Shown: positions 44,437 through 52,061, numbered from the stretch's first letter. The stretch is 64,000 bases of DNA from Pseudocitrobacter vendiensis (GCF_943590815.1 NZ_CALSBS010000009.1:62001-126000), one strand, 5' to 3'. The notes: generated by a model from the sequence alone, not told the origin. Numbers and translations are program-made.

Positions 44437-44937
44437 ATGGAAGGGGTAGTAATAATTATCTGCGTGGTTGTCCTGCTATTTATAGGAATGAGATTCCTTG
44501 CTGGTAGCATTTATGGCAGAAATGATAAAGACGCAGACATTAGGCCAGCTCTTGATGCGTGGGGGCGGGTGGAAGGAACAGGCCCAAAATACACGCCTCC
44601 AGATAAAGAGAAGGAGAAACGGGAGCGGGCAGAGCAGATAAGAAGAAAGGCGGCTGAAGAGGCTGCAATACGCGAAGAACGAAAAGCAGCCAGTGCCAAA
44701 GCTTTCTACCAATCTCCTGAGTGGCGTAGCTTGCGCTATGCAGCAATCAAAAAATATGGTGGTGCTTGTAGCGCCTGTGGTCGCACAGCTTCCAAGCACG
44801 GCATAGTGATACATGTTGATCATATTAAACCTCGCAGCAAGTACCCTGAATTAGCCCTCCGTCTTGATAACTTGCAGTTGCTATGTAACGAATGCAATTG
44901 CGCGAAAGGTAATCGTGACGAAATAAAATGGCGCTAG
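44437..44937 (+). CDS. HNH endonuclease with N-terminal membrane anchor
   Basis: This protein has 166 residues from the ATG at 44437; a TTG one codon earlier is possible, and GAGGT lies 6 bp upstream. Residues 2-27 form one hydrophobic segment, followed by a charged K/E/R-rich helix (about 50-85) and a C-terminal HNH domain: CSACG, HVDHIKPRSKYPELALRLDN and CNECN with a GNRDEIKW end. Two CxxC pairs bind the structural zinc. The membrane anchor is unusual for phage HNH enzymes that assist terminases, and would place the nuclease at the inner membrane where injected DNA enters. Confidence 0.85.
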   Translation: MEGVVIIICVVVLLFIGMRFLAGSIYGRNDKDADIRPALDAWGRVEGTGPKYTPPDKEKEKRERAEQIRRKAAEEAAIREERKAASAKAFYQSPEWRSLRYAAIKKYGGACSACGRTASKHGIVIHVDHIKPRSKYPELALRLDNLQLLCNECNCAKGNRDEIKWR

Positions 44938-45314
44938 GGCTTATGTGCTAGGCCGGGTTGTCAACCCCACAAGAAAAGTGCGGCGTTATTTCTAAATATC
45001 TTGGCAGCTAGGGCAGGTACATTGAATAATTAATGCTGTTTTATTCGTGTTTAATGAATCGCTATTCACATCATTAGTGCATAGACTGCATGCACTCAAA
45101 GTCTAGTTATGACATCGCACAATAATTATAATAGATTCAATTAGTTGAATGATTACCAGGTATGTTAGGTCACATTCTGATGAACTGTGATGTAAGGGCG
45201 TGATGTAACTCCGTGGGCTGTCCGGTGCATTCTCTGGTGTGCTGATGCTTTCACCAACAATAGGCCAGTGCCTGGCGATATCTCCCGGTCAAGTGATCAC
45301 GGTTGCCTTCCTTT

Positions 45315-45415
45315 TCCCACATAATTGTAAACAGCCCCACCAATAGCCCCTAAACCTCACAGAATGCCCGTAGCGGCACTATCTCCCACACAATGTAAAC
45401 TGACTCACCGATAAT
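45315..45415 (+). repeat. Pair of imperfect ~32-bp direct repeats
   Basis: TCCCACATAATTGTAAAC at 45315 and TCCCACACAATGTAAAC at 45384 begin two related units that continue into CCACCAATAG and TCACCGATAAT. They are spaced 69 bp apart. They may be binding sites of an element regulator or replication protein. Confidence 0.55.
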
Positions 45416-45756
45416 TCATGACATCCCACAGCGCGATACTGGCGGCTCAATGCGTCCAGAAATAGATGGATTTCCAGAAGGTTGTGAAGAAAAATTTATT
45501 TTTTCGGTATGGAAGGGCGCATTACGTGTGTTGCTTGATCCCCACCATTAGCATCAAATTTGCCGAAGCCGCGCCACTACTGGTTGCGTTATGTACTCAA
45601 CGCTATAGTGTTCACAACATCTGTACACTGTCCAGCACGCCAGGCGGGGTATTACGAGGCATTTACTGGCATTTAATCGCTATTAACGCGATTTATTTCA
45701 CAGCAGGTATTGATATGCTTTATGGAAGATGTATTGTTTCGCTCCTTTTCTTTATC

Positions 45757-45773
45757 CCACAAACGCGAGGTAA
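45757..45773 (+). pseudogene. 17-bp fragment shared with the decoration gene
   Basis: CCACAAACGCGAGGTAA is identical to 52493-52509 inside the decoration protein gene. In the same reading frame the text reads HKREV here and there; downstream similarity is weak. Such a match is unlikely by chance in 14 kb, so this may be a decayed relative of the decoration gene or a recombination scar. Confidence 0.35.
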
Positions 45774-46021
45774 ACTCTAGATCCGCCGAGGATCACCACA
45801 TAGCCGCTGTTAGAATTGCGGATGAGTCGATGACCATGATGATATTCATTTATCGTGAGGTTGTCGGGTTGAGTGTGGTCAGGAGTTTATCATCGATGCC
45901 GCAGTTTCTGCCGTTCCCTGAACTCCTCACCAGTAACAACGCAACGCAACACACAACGGTTGTACATGGCGAGCCATTAGTAAAGATCCTTAACCAACCA
46001 TGCCGGAATTTCAGACATAAA

Positions 46022-46100
46022 CCACTGAAGAAAGGTAAGTGGATTGCCACTGTAGAAAGGTAAGTGGTGAGACGTATTCCACCACTGAAGAAAGGTAAGT
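46022..46100 (+). repeat. Three iteron-like direct repeats, candidate replication origin
   Basis: Copies of CCACTGAAGAAAGGTAAGT start at 46022 and 46082, and a copy with one change (A to T at position 7) starts at 46047. Start-to-start spacing is 25 and 35 bp. An AT-rich stretch follows with two GTTAAC sites at 46127-46141 or nearby. This looks like an iteron origin. The winged-helix protein encoded at 47634-48449 is a candidate initiator. Confidence 0.6.
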
Positions 46101-46248
46101 TTACTAACGCACGTTTGTTAACTTCGTTAACTCTTTTACTAACACATTCTTTTGACTAAAACATCCAGGTCAAAGGCAGGAATAGACATGCGTCTATTTT
46201 GTTGGAGGTGTTAAAGAGAGGGTGATACCTGTATCGCTCTGCTCTGAA

Positions 46249-46486
46249 TGGCTACGCCACTTCAGATATCTGTGTGGGTAATAGGCTATAGCGATAGCGT
46301 AAACTGCCACGCCACCGCATACCCTATAACCTTCGTTAGCACATCAACCAGCAAGCTGGTCTCTGTGACTCAGGTAACCCGACAGGCTACGCCAGAGAGC
46401 TACGCTCTCACTCTGTGTGTTGCTACGCAATGAACCTCCGGTTCACTGGCTCTGCCAGCATGTGTGGAAGCTGCGAACTTGTTCGC
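46249..46486. repeat. Array of seven micro-hairpins
   Basis: Perfect inverted repeats with 2- or 3-base loops occur in a row: TGGC-TAC-GCCA (46249), GGC-TAC-GCC (46385), GAGAGC-TAC-GCTCTC (46395), TTGC-TAC-GCAA (46420), TGAACC-TCC-GGTTCA (46431), CTGGC-TCT-GCCAG (46446) and GCGAAC-TT-GTTCGC (46473). ACCAGC-AA-GCTGGT (46347) is another. Three are directly adjacent. The same type of structure fills other gaps of the element. Confidence 0.8.
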
Positions 46487-46675
46487 CATATGTGGATCGG
46501 AGCACGGCGGAGAGGACTGCTTTGCATCTGTCCGCTTCACTCCGGGGCGGCGCGGGTTAACTAACTAACTGACCTCCCCAGCGCCTCTCTGCGGCGTTTA
46601 AAGGTGGTGGTGATGCGTATGTACTCCTATGGTGATAAGTCCCCGCAGAACGCGTTACAGAGCGATTTAGCCCTA

Positions 46676-46704
46676 TTGACAAAGATTTCTTTGGCTGGTA
46701 ATGT
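46676..46704 (+). promoter_or_regulatory. Candidate sigma-70 promoter of the early operon (upstream)
   Basis: TTGACA at 46676 and TAATGT at 46699 are separated by exactly 17 bp. It lies about 215 bp before the 46921 start. Confidence 0.65.
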
Positions 46705-46746
46705 GATGATGAACTATACGTATTATAAAATCCTACATGATAATGA

Positions 46747-46775
46747 TTGCTATTCTCATGGAAATCTGATACAAT
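46747..46775 (+). promoter_or_regulatory. Candidate sigma-70 promoter of the early operon (downstream)
   Basis: TTGCTA at 46747 and TACAAT at 46770 are 17 bp apart. The transcript leader would contain a two-part stem at 46826-46862 (TGCCG/CGGCA outside, TGACA/TGTCA inside), a possible control point. Confidence 0.6.
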
Positions 46776-46920
46776 AGATCTTAGTAGGGCAATGATTTAT
46801 CTACTAATCCTCGAACGAAAAAAACTGCCGCATTTCTGACACCCTCTGTCAAACCGACGGCAATACAAAATGGGTACAAAGAGACCTCCGCTAATATTTT
46901 TAACAAAAACGGAGAACCCA

Positions 46921-47367
46921 ATGAACAAACCAAAATCCCAACGCTTTGACCTGACCACTATGACAGGCGAGGAAATCGCACAGCTGATCCTTTTCGGCAA
47001 ATATACTAAAGCAGCGTTATGGGCCTTCATCAGACGACATGGTGGCGCTTCTGCTGTACATGCCAAGTACCCACAGATCGCCGTCTGCCTGCAAATCCTG
47101 AAGCAGGAACGGAAGAAGGCGAAGCAGGCACGAGCATTTAAAACTGTCATTACGCCGCTAAGCAAACAACGTGCCGCCGGGATGGAGTTAACCGAAATAC
47201 TTCGTCCAATCCTGGAAGGTCATCGACAGCTTTATTTGGATAAGCTAGGTCTTTCCCTGACTCATGAGCAGATCATTATGCTTCTTGTGGCTGTCAGCGG
47301 TGCAGAAGAACTTGAAGCCTACGGTTATCCACTGGCTGGCGAATTCCCGACAGCAACCGCAGCCTAA
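46921..47367 (+). CDS. Unknown protein, first gene of the early operon
   Basis: This soluble protein has 148 residues; start 46921 follows CGGAGAACCC, while the longer frame from 46870 has no ribosome site. It is mostly helical and basic in the middle (LKQERKKAKQARAFK). MTGEEIAQLILFGKYTKAALWAFIRRHGG near the N-terminus could form a helix-turn-helix-like bundle. No family was recognised. It heads a plus-strand group with a small ribbon-helix-helix protein and the SSB-tailed protein, suggesting replication or regulation. Confidence 0.7.
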   Translation: MNKPKSQRFDLTTMTGEEIAQLILFGKYTKAALWAFIRRHGGASAVHAKYPQIAVCLQILKQERKKAKQARAFKTVITPLSKQRAAGMELTEILRPILEGHRQLYLDKLGLSLTHEQIIMLLVAVSGAEELEAYGYPLAGEFPTATAA

Positions 47368-47455
47368 CAACACTGAACAAAACCTGAGCCGGTTCGCCTT
47401 CTGGGCGACCACTGGCGGGAGGTCTTTTGTACCTAGAACGAGGAGGACAACTTGA

Positions 47456-47653
47456 ATGAACATCAAATTTCAACAGCACGTTTATCAGGCTCTACTGGCT
47501 GAGGCCAAAAGGCAGGACAAGCCCCTGGCACGGCTCTGTAATGAAATCTTGGAGACTGCCGCGAACATTTTCGACAACACATCAGACATCAAACCAGCAT
47601 TAGCCAGCAAGGCGAAACCTAACGGAGAACACAATGAGCAAGCCAAAAACTGA
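47456..47653 (+). CDS. Small ribbon-helix-helix-like protein
   Basis: This protein has 65 residues after a strong ribosome site (GAGGAGG). An N-terminal strand NIKFQQHVYQALLAEAKRQD followed by helix KPLARLCNEILETAANIF resembles Arc/MetJ-type ribbon-helix-helix DNA-binding proteins. A disordered tail follows. It probably represses or autoregulates the early operon or assists replication. Its end overlaps the next gene by 20 nt. Confidence 0.65.
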   Translation: MNIKFQQHVYQALLAEAKRQDKPLARLCNEILETAANIFDNTSDIKPALASKAKPNGEHNEQAKN

Positions 47654-48449
47654 CACCTATGATGTCGTTTATTCCTGCATCCGCCGAATTACTAAACTAC
47701 GCACAGTGGAAGGTGAAATTCGATTCACTGGTACGATGAAGCTGATTTATGCGTATATCTGGACGTTTCAGGAGAATAAGAAGCGCGGAAATGATGACCC
47801 TATTCATACCAACACCAACGTTATCGCGTGGGAAGTGGGGGTATCAGAAAAGGCCGCGATTGAAGCCCTTAAGGCTCTGGATACTGCAAAGGTGGTTAGA
47901 AAAGCTACTGTAAAAGTGCGCGGTAACGTTAATTCAAGTAATTATGTTGCGATACCGCCTGCGTCCGTTGCCGTGCGTGGTGTTACACCTCCACACCCGA
48001 ACGAAGTAAAGCCCAAACCCAAGAAGAAAGCAGCGCCAGCAAACGAGGAGAACAAAGGCGATGAAGACCAGGCACAGCAGCAAGAACACGAACAGAAACC
48101 CGTTACTGACGGTCCTGAGACTGCCGCGCCTGCTGCTGGAAAACCAGACGGCGTACCTGCTGTGGATATTCCTGTCGATGTTGAGTTATCCGGTGGTGAT
48201 GATGCGGTGAACGCTTCTACTCAGTATACCGATGAACAATTACGCACCAAGTTCAGGAAATGGCGCAATTTGGGGCTAGATGAAGAAGCAAAAGCGTCTT
48301 GCCTCTCTCATAGCGTCAGCAACGATGAGGACAGTATGAAGCTCTTTATTCAAAATTATCATATACCTGTACCAGAACCTGTAAAACAACAGGTTAACGT
48401 TCAGGCAAATGAGCCACCACTTGATTTTGATGACACGATCCCTTTTTGA
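47634..48449 (+). CDS. Winged-helix protein with an SSB-like C-terminal tail
   Basis: This protein has 271 residues. Residues 1-105 look like a winged helix of the phage replication type (MKLIYAYIWTFQENKKRG, then VIAWEVGVSEKAAIEALKALDTAKVV). Residues 115-195 are a disordered K/P/A/Q/E-rich linker. A small helical part follows (EQLRTKFRKWRNLGLDEEAK). The last 13 residues, NEPPLDFDDTIPF, match the E. coli SSB end NEPPMDFDDDIPF at 11 of 13 positions. That SSB peptide is the docking site for PriA, the chi subunit, RecQ, ExoI and other proteins. It may start replication at the nearby iterons by recruiting host factors. Confidence 0.8.
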   Translation: MSKPKTDTYDVVYSCIRRITKLRTVEGEIRFTGTMKLIYAYIWTFQENKKRGNDDPIHTNTNVIAWEVGVSEKAAIEALKALDTAKVVRKATVKVRGNVNSSNYVAIPPASVAVRGVTPPHPNEVKPKPKKKAAPANEENKGDEDQAQQQEHEQKPVTDGPETAAPAAGKPDGVPAVDIPVDVELSGGDDAVNASTQYTDEQLRTKFRKWRNLGLDEEAKASCLSHSVSNDEDSMKLFIQNYHIPVPEPVKQQVNVQANEPPLDFDDTIPF

Positions 48450-48462
48450 TACTGGAGGAACA

Positions 48463-48936
48463 TTGCTAACAAACAGAGAATTTAACAGCTTATCCGCTGA
48501 CCAACAGCAAAAACTCTTCAACCTTCTGAACTACATTACTCACGATGATCCCCGCATCTCGAAAGCTAAACGTCTGTTGGTGGCAGGTATGACGCCGCAG
48601 AAGGTCTGCATGCTGCTGGATATTCCACTGGACAGGGTGGAGAAACTTCACCGTGAAGGCTGGAATCCCCGTTGCAGACAACAGGCTAAGCCCAAACAGG
48701 CTGAAGTTTCAGCGATGCTGCAACAAGCTTTCCAGGAAGGGGCCGACCTAAAAACACTGTGTGAACGGTTCGATCTGCCGCTCTATACCATAACGCAATT
48801 GCTAAAGCGGTCTGGTGTCAGCAGTCAACAGTTGGCTGGCAGAATGCCAGAACCGAATGAACCACTTTACCGTGAATATCTTCGGACCGTTGAACGTCAC
48901 GAGAACCGCAAACAGAAAGCGCCAACTTTGCACTAA
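48463..48936 (+). CDS. Unknown protein with two helix-turn-helix-like segments
   Basis: This protein has 157 residues from a TTG start at 48463, chosen because GGAGG lies 7 bp upstream; the in-frame ATG codons further upstream lie within the preceding gene. Two similar segments, ISKAKRLLVAGMTPQKVCML and LQQAFQEGADLKTLCERFDL, each look like resolvase-type helix-turn-helix units. A basic tail ends the protein. It may bind DNA as a regulator of late genes. No family was recognised. Confidence 0.65.
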   Translation: MLTNREFNSLSADQQQKLFNLLNYITHDDPRISKAKRLLVAGMTPQKVCMLLDIPLDRVEKLHREGWNPRCRQQAKPKQAEVSAMLQQAFQEGADLKTLCERFDLPLYTITQLLKRSGVSSQQLAGRMPEPNEPLYREYLRTVERHENRKQKAPTLH

Positions 48937-48950
48937 CACCCGCCAGTGGG

Positions 48951-48975
48951 TTAACGGTGATTGCCGTTAATCACC
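48951..48975 (+). repeat. Two overlapping, mutually exclusive hairpins
   Basis: TTAACGG pairs with CCGTTAA (48951-48970), and GGTGATT pairs with AATCACC (48956-48975). Each stem has 7 bp and they share bases, so only one can form. A CCCC/GGGG hairpin follows at 48989. They lie in the 214-bp gap before the tail genes and could act as a switch in the leader RNA. Confidence 0.65.
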
Positions 48976-49150
48976 CTGAGATGAACTAACCCCAGCCGGG
49001 GGCTAATGAACCTTGAATATTTATCTTACCTGCCCGTTGTCTGGCTGGCGTATCGCTGTGCTCGCGATGGGGTAATCCTCTTGCTGCGAAGCAGTGACGT
49101 TGGCCGTCATCGCCTTGCGACAAAAATCCTACTCTGGAGACACTATAAAA

Positions 49151-49495
49151 ATGACACTGAACACTATAAAAAACGCGCTGTTTGCAGCGATGCACGGCAT
49201 GACGCCGGAAGAGTTTACCCTACAAAAGGCGAGGGAGAGCCTGACAAATGCCGCCGCCGATTTTTTGGATCAACATCCCGAATATCTCCGAGCGAAACAG
49301 ACAACAACGCCAGCAGCAGTAAGCAAAACAACCAAAATTTACAAGATGCTTGGTTCTGATAGTCGTCCTCTGGTTGCACACACCGCTGATCATATCGACC
49401 CGGAGGTGCTCGAAAGGGCTAAGGCCGCTTGTCGGAAACTGGTTGCTGATAATCCAGAACGGTACGGCAATATCATCCCGGCACAGGAGGCGTAA
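49151..49495 (+). CDS. Small protein in the tail-chaperone position before the tape measure
   Basis: This protein has 114 residues; start 49151 is preceded by CTGGAGA, and in-frame codons upstream are not supported. It is helical (FLDQHPEYLRAKQ, DPEVLERAKAACRKLVAD). Its stop overlaps the tape measure start (TAATG), so the two are translationally coupled. In siphophages the tail assembly chaperone genes precede the tape measure gene, so this may be a short chaperone or a partner of the tape measure; sequence similarity was not recognised. Confidence 0.6.
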   Translation: MTLNTIKNALFAAMHGMTPEEFTLQKARESLTNAAADFLDQHPEYLRAKQTTTPAAVSKTTKIYKMLGSDSRPLVAHTADHIDPEVLERAKAACRKLVADNPERYGNIIPAQEA

Positions 49496-51660
49496 TGGCG
49501 AATGGCAATATCATAGTGACTAAAACCGTAAACGAGGTGACATGGTCTGTCGATCGGACAGCCTTCGGTCGCGTTCTCAAACAGATTCGATCTGTAGGCA
49601 CAGCCTGGAACAAGGTCGGGAAGAATTACCAGGCTAGTGCTAAAAAAATTCAGCAGTCTAACGGAAAAATGCAGTTACAACAGGCACGTGATGAGACGAG
49701 ACGCCTAAAACTCCACCAAAAATTAACTGCTGAGTCGCAGAAACAGAGTGCGATCAATGCACGTATAGCGACTAACGAGCAGCGTCACGCCCAAAAAATG
49801 GCAGTGATTGCAGCACGTAACCCAGCCGCCGCTGGTCTGGTTCCCAAAAATGCACGTGGACTTGCAGAGGCAATCCGTCTTCAACGTGAGCAGGCAGAGC
49901 AGGACAAACGCACACAGCAGATTCGAGCAAAAGGTATCCGTTTTAGCACTGCCACCAACGGTTATAACCTGACCCCACGCCAGCGAGCGCAAGCAATCAG
50001 CGACTTCGCTCAATTAACGAAACAATATCATGCTGGTTCAATAGCGCTGGGTGAGTACAACGCCAGAGTAAGTAAGCTTCAGCAAGGACTCAGGCAGCAG
50101 GGCGGTTTAGTCAAAAAGCCGGTAACCCTTCCAGTCAAGGCAAGAGTGACGGGCCTTGATACCTCACTCCTAGACCATGCAGGCACTGCGATCACCATCG
50201 GCGCAACTATTGGTATCGGCAAAACTATCATGCAGACCGGGCAAGACTTCGAATCAATGATGTCTGGTCTACAGGCTGTCACAGGTGATAGTCAGAAAGC
50301 CGCTCAGGAAATGGCATATCTACAGAAACAGGCGCTCTCCCTTGGTCTTGACCTGCAAAAGACATCGAAAGACTACGTTAAGTTCTACGCTTCAGCCGTT
50401 GGCAAGGCGACCAACAGCCAAATCAAAAACCTGTTTGAGGGTGTCAGCCAGTACGGAACCGTATTGGGGGCCACAGGTGAAGAGCAGAGTCGCGCCTTAC
50501 TTGCTATTAATCAAATGTACGCCAAAGGTACGGTGCAGGCTGAAGAGCTAAAAGGACAGCTTGGTGACGCATTGCCTAACGCCGTTGGGATCTTCGTTAA
50601 AGCCCTGAATAAGCTGAAAGGCAGGACAGACCTTACAGAAAAAGATCTGATGTCTATGATGAAAAACGGTGAGCTACTGGCTAAAGATATCCTCCCCCTT
50701 GTTGGTGATGAGTTCAAGGCGGCAGCACAGAAAGGTGGCGCGTTTGAGAAGTCACTGAAATCTAACCGTGTTGCGATGATGCGCCTACGTACAACGATGC
50801 AACTTGCACAGAAAAACTTCTTTGATTCAGGATTCGGCAGTCAGTTAACTGACACGTTTAACGGTCTGACAGACGCTATTAACAGCAACCAGGACGCATT
50901 TAAAACGCTGGGAGCGATAGCTGGTAAGGTTGTTCAGGGCTTCACCGATGCAGGGGATACGGTCTATAACACCTTCATCCTCATTGAAGCGCTGATCAAG
51001 AGGTACGCCCCAGGACTATCTAAAACCTTCGAGGGATTCGGCAATACAGCAGCGTATGCAGCAGGTATAGCGATCTTCACTGGAGCAATCTTCAAGTTAG
51101 CTGGTGCTCTAAAATGGCTTGTGAGCTTCGCGAATCCGTTGAAAGGTTTGCTTGGGACACTCGCCAAGGTAGGCGCTCTTGGTGGAATTGCCACACCGGG
51201 AACAGACAGCACCAAACCAACAAAAGGCGGTAAACAGGGTTTCTCTATCGGTCTCCCTGCGATCATTGCTGCTGTAAGCCTCAATGACCAACTTGATAAA
51301 ATTCAGGCTGATCCTGATGCCTTTATAAAGCAAGTGCAGGCGAATAATGACCGACCAACCATGTGGACGGACATTAAAAAGTTTTTTGTTGACCATACAC
51401 AGGGCTTTACCAATGCGTTCACTGGGGCGAATACGCTCCCCGGAATGTCACCGCTTCCAACGCCAACGTTTACACCGCCAACTCTGGAGAATATGACCCA
51501 GCGCCAACCGTACAGCGTCAATATTCGTGGTGAGGCCGAGGTGAAGCTTTCACCAATCGACATCAATGTTCATGATGGTGCGGTTACTGGCCTAGTCGAT
51601 GCACGTATCAGGGACAATGAACTCAATAATCAGAACATGATTCTCGGAGTCGCGAGGTGA
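49495..51660 (+). CDS. Phage tail tape measure protein
   Basis: This protein has 721 residues. Residues 50-170 are a coiled coil rich in Q, K and R. Residues 255-400 match the tape measure core domain: QAVTGDSQKAAQEMAYLQKQ, then YGTVLGATGEEQSRAL and the signature GTVQAEELKGQLGDALPNA. Hydrophobic segments near 505-555 fit the membrane-interacting part. Tape measure length sets tail length, at about 0.15 nm per residue, which would give roughly 108 nm. The frame is intact. No tail tube, terminator or tip genes lie nearby, so it would have to work with tail proteins from another phage. Confidence 0.88.
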   Translation: MANGNIIVTKTVNEVTWSVDRTAFGRVLKQIRSVGTAWNKVGKNYQASAKKIQQSNGKMQLQQARDETRRLKLHQKLTAESQKQSAINARIATNEQRHAQKMAVIAARNPAAAGLVPKNARGLAEAIRLQREQAEQDKRTQQIRAKGIRFSTATNGYNLTPRQRAQAISDFAQLTKQYHAGSIALGEYNARVSKLQQGLRQQGGLVKKPVTLPVKARVTGLDTSLLDHAGTAITIGATIGIGKTIMQTGQDFESMMSGLQAVTGDSQKAAQEMAYLQKQALSLGLDLQKTSKDYVKFYASAVGKATNSQIKNLFEGVSQYGTVLGATGEEQSRALLAINQMYAKGTVQAEELKGQLGDALPNAVGIFVKALNKLKGRTDLTEKDLMSMMKNGELLAKDILPLVGDEFKAAAQKGGAFEKSLKSNRVAMMRLRTTMQLAQKNFFDSGFGSQLTDTFNGLTDAINSNQDAFKTLGAIAGKVVQGFTDAGDTVYNTFILIEALIKRYAPGLSKTFEGFGNTAAYAAGIAIFTGAIFKLAGALKWLVSFANPLKGLLGTLAKVGALGGIATPGTDSTKPTKGGKQGFSIGLPAIIAAVSLNDQLDKIQADPDAFIKQVQANNDRPTMWTDIKKFFVDHTQGFTNAFTGANTLPGMSPLPTPTFTPPTLENMTQRQPYSVNIRGEAEVKLSPIDINVHDGAVTGLVDARIRDNELNNQNMILGVAR

Positions 51661-51674
51661 TGTAGCGATCCGGC

Positions 51675-51693
51675 GGCGAATCTGTCGCCTTTT
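51675..51693 (+). terminator. Weak terminator after the tape measure gene
   Basis: GGCGA and TCGCC enclose a 5-base loop and are followed by TTTT, 15 bp after the stop. Confidence 0.55.
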
Positions 51694-51726
51694 AATCAAG
51701 AAGTCAATACGTCACCGTGAAATTTG

Positions 51727-51755
51727 TTGTAATTCTAATAGTGACATGATAAAAT
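51727..51755 (+). promoter_or_regulatory. Candidate promoter of the capsid genes
   Basis: TTGTAA at 51727 and TAAAAT at 51750 are separated by 17 bp. It would give a transcript with a leader of nearly 670 nt before the decoration gene. Confidence 0.55.
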
Positions 51756-51881
51756 AATAACGTGAGGTGATTATGTGCAAATAACTGATTGCAGTTATGG
51801 TATGTGCGTACTACTGCCATTGTCGCTTCCCAACTCTCAAGGGGAATGCGATGTCAGGTCGCAAGGCAGCAAAATAAAAGC

Positions 51882-51921
51882 ACCCGTACCGGGTTTGGCT
51901 CTGCCAAATCGCTACCAGCGA
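51882..51921 (+). repeat. Three abutting micro-hairpins
   Basis: ACCCG-TAC-CGGGT, TTTGGC-TCT-GCCAAA and TCGCT-ACC-AGCGA are perfect stems with 3-base loops and no spacer. They start at 51882, 51894 and 51909. Confidence 0.85.
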
Positions 51922-52007
51922 TAAAAGTACACCTCGACTAGATCGGGATGCCATTAAATCCGGCGCTCTCCTCGTCGGTCATCTTGTCACGATGGAAACT
52001 GACAACA

Positions 52008-52061
52008 GGTGTGCAATGTTTTGGGTTCCTACTCCTTACCCATTGGACGGCGTTGCACACC
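52008..52061 (+). repeat. 54-nt hairpin in the capsid leader
   Basis: GGTGTGCAA and TTGCACACC form a 9-bp outer stem, and TGGGT with ACCCA a 5-bp inner stem around an 11-base loop. It lies 367 bp before the decoration gene start. Confidence 0.75.

Larger units (their letters stand above)
44938..46675. other. 1.7-kb region without a convincing gene
   Basis: This AT-rich stretch has open frames at 45466-45780 and 45710-46063, but neither has a good ribosome site or a recognisable domain. It holds imperfect direct repeats near 45315-45415, a 17-bp copy of part of the decoration gene at 45757-45773, iteron-like repeats at 46022-46100 and an array of micro-hairpins at 46249-46486. It probably combines gene debris with a replication or packaging region. 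Confidence 0.6.

Noticed and set aside
45466..45780. 104-codon frame in the noncoding part of the element
   Set aside because: No ribosome site, no recognisable domain and odd composition; the segment looks like debris.
46249..46486. CRISPR array
   Set aside because: The repeats are short, of unequal sequence and spacing, and form separate palindromes; there are no spacers of constant length and no cas genes.
44938..46675. Retron or tRNA cluster
   Set aside because: No reverse transcriptase gene is present and no cloverleaf or anticodon arm could be drawn.
49006..49359. 117-codon frame before the tape measure gene
   Set aside because: It overlaps in another frame the coupled 114-residue gene at 49151-49495, which has the better ribosome site and TAATG overlap.
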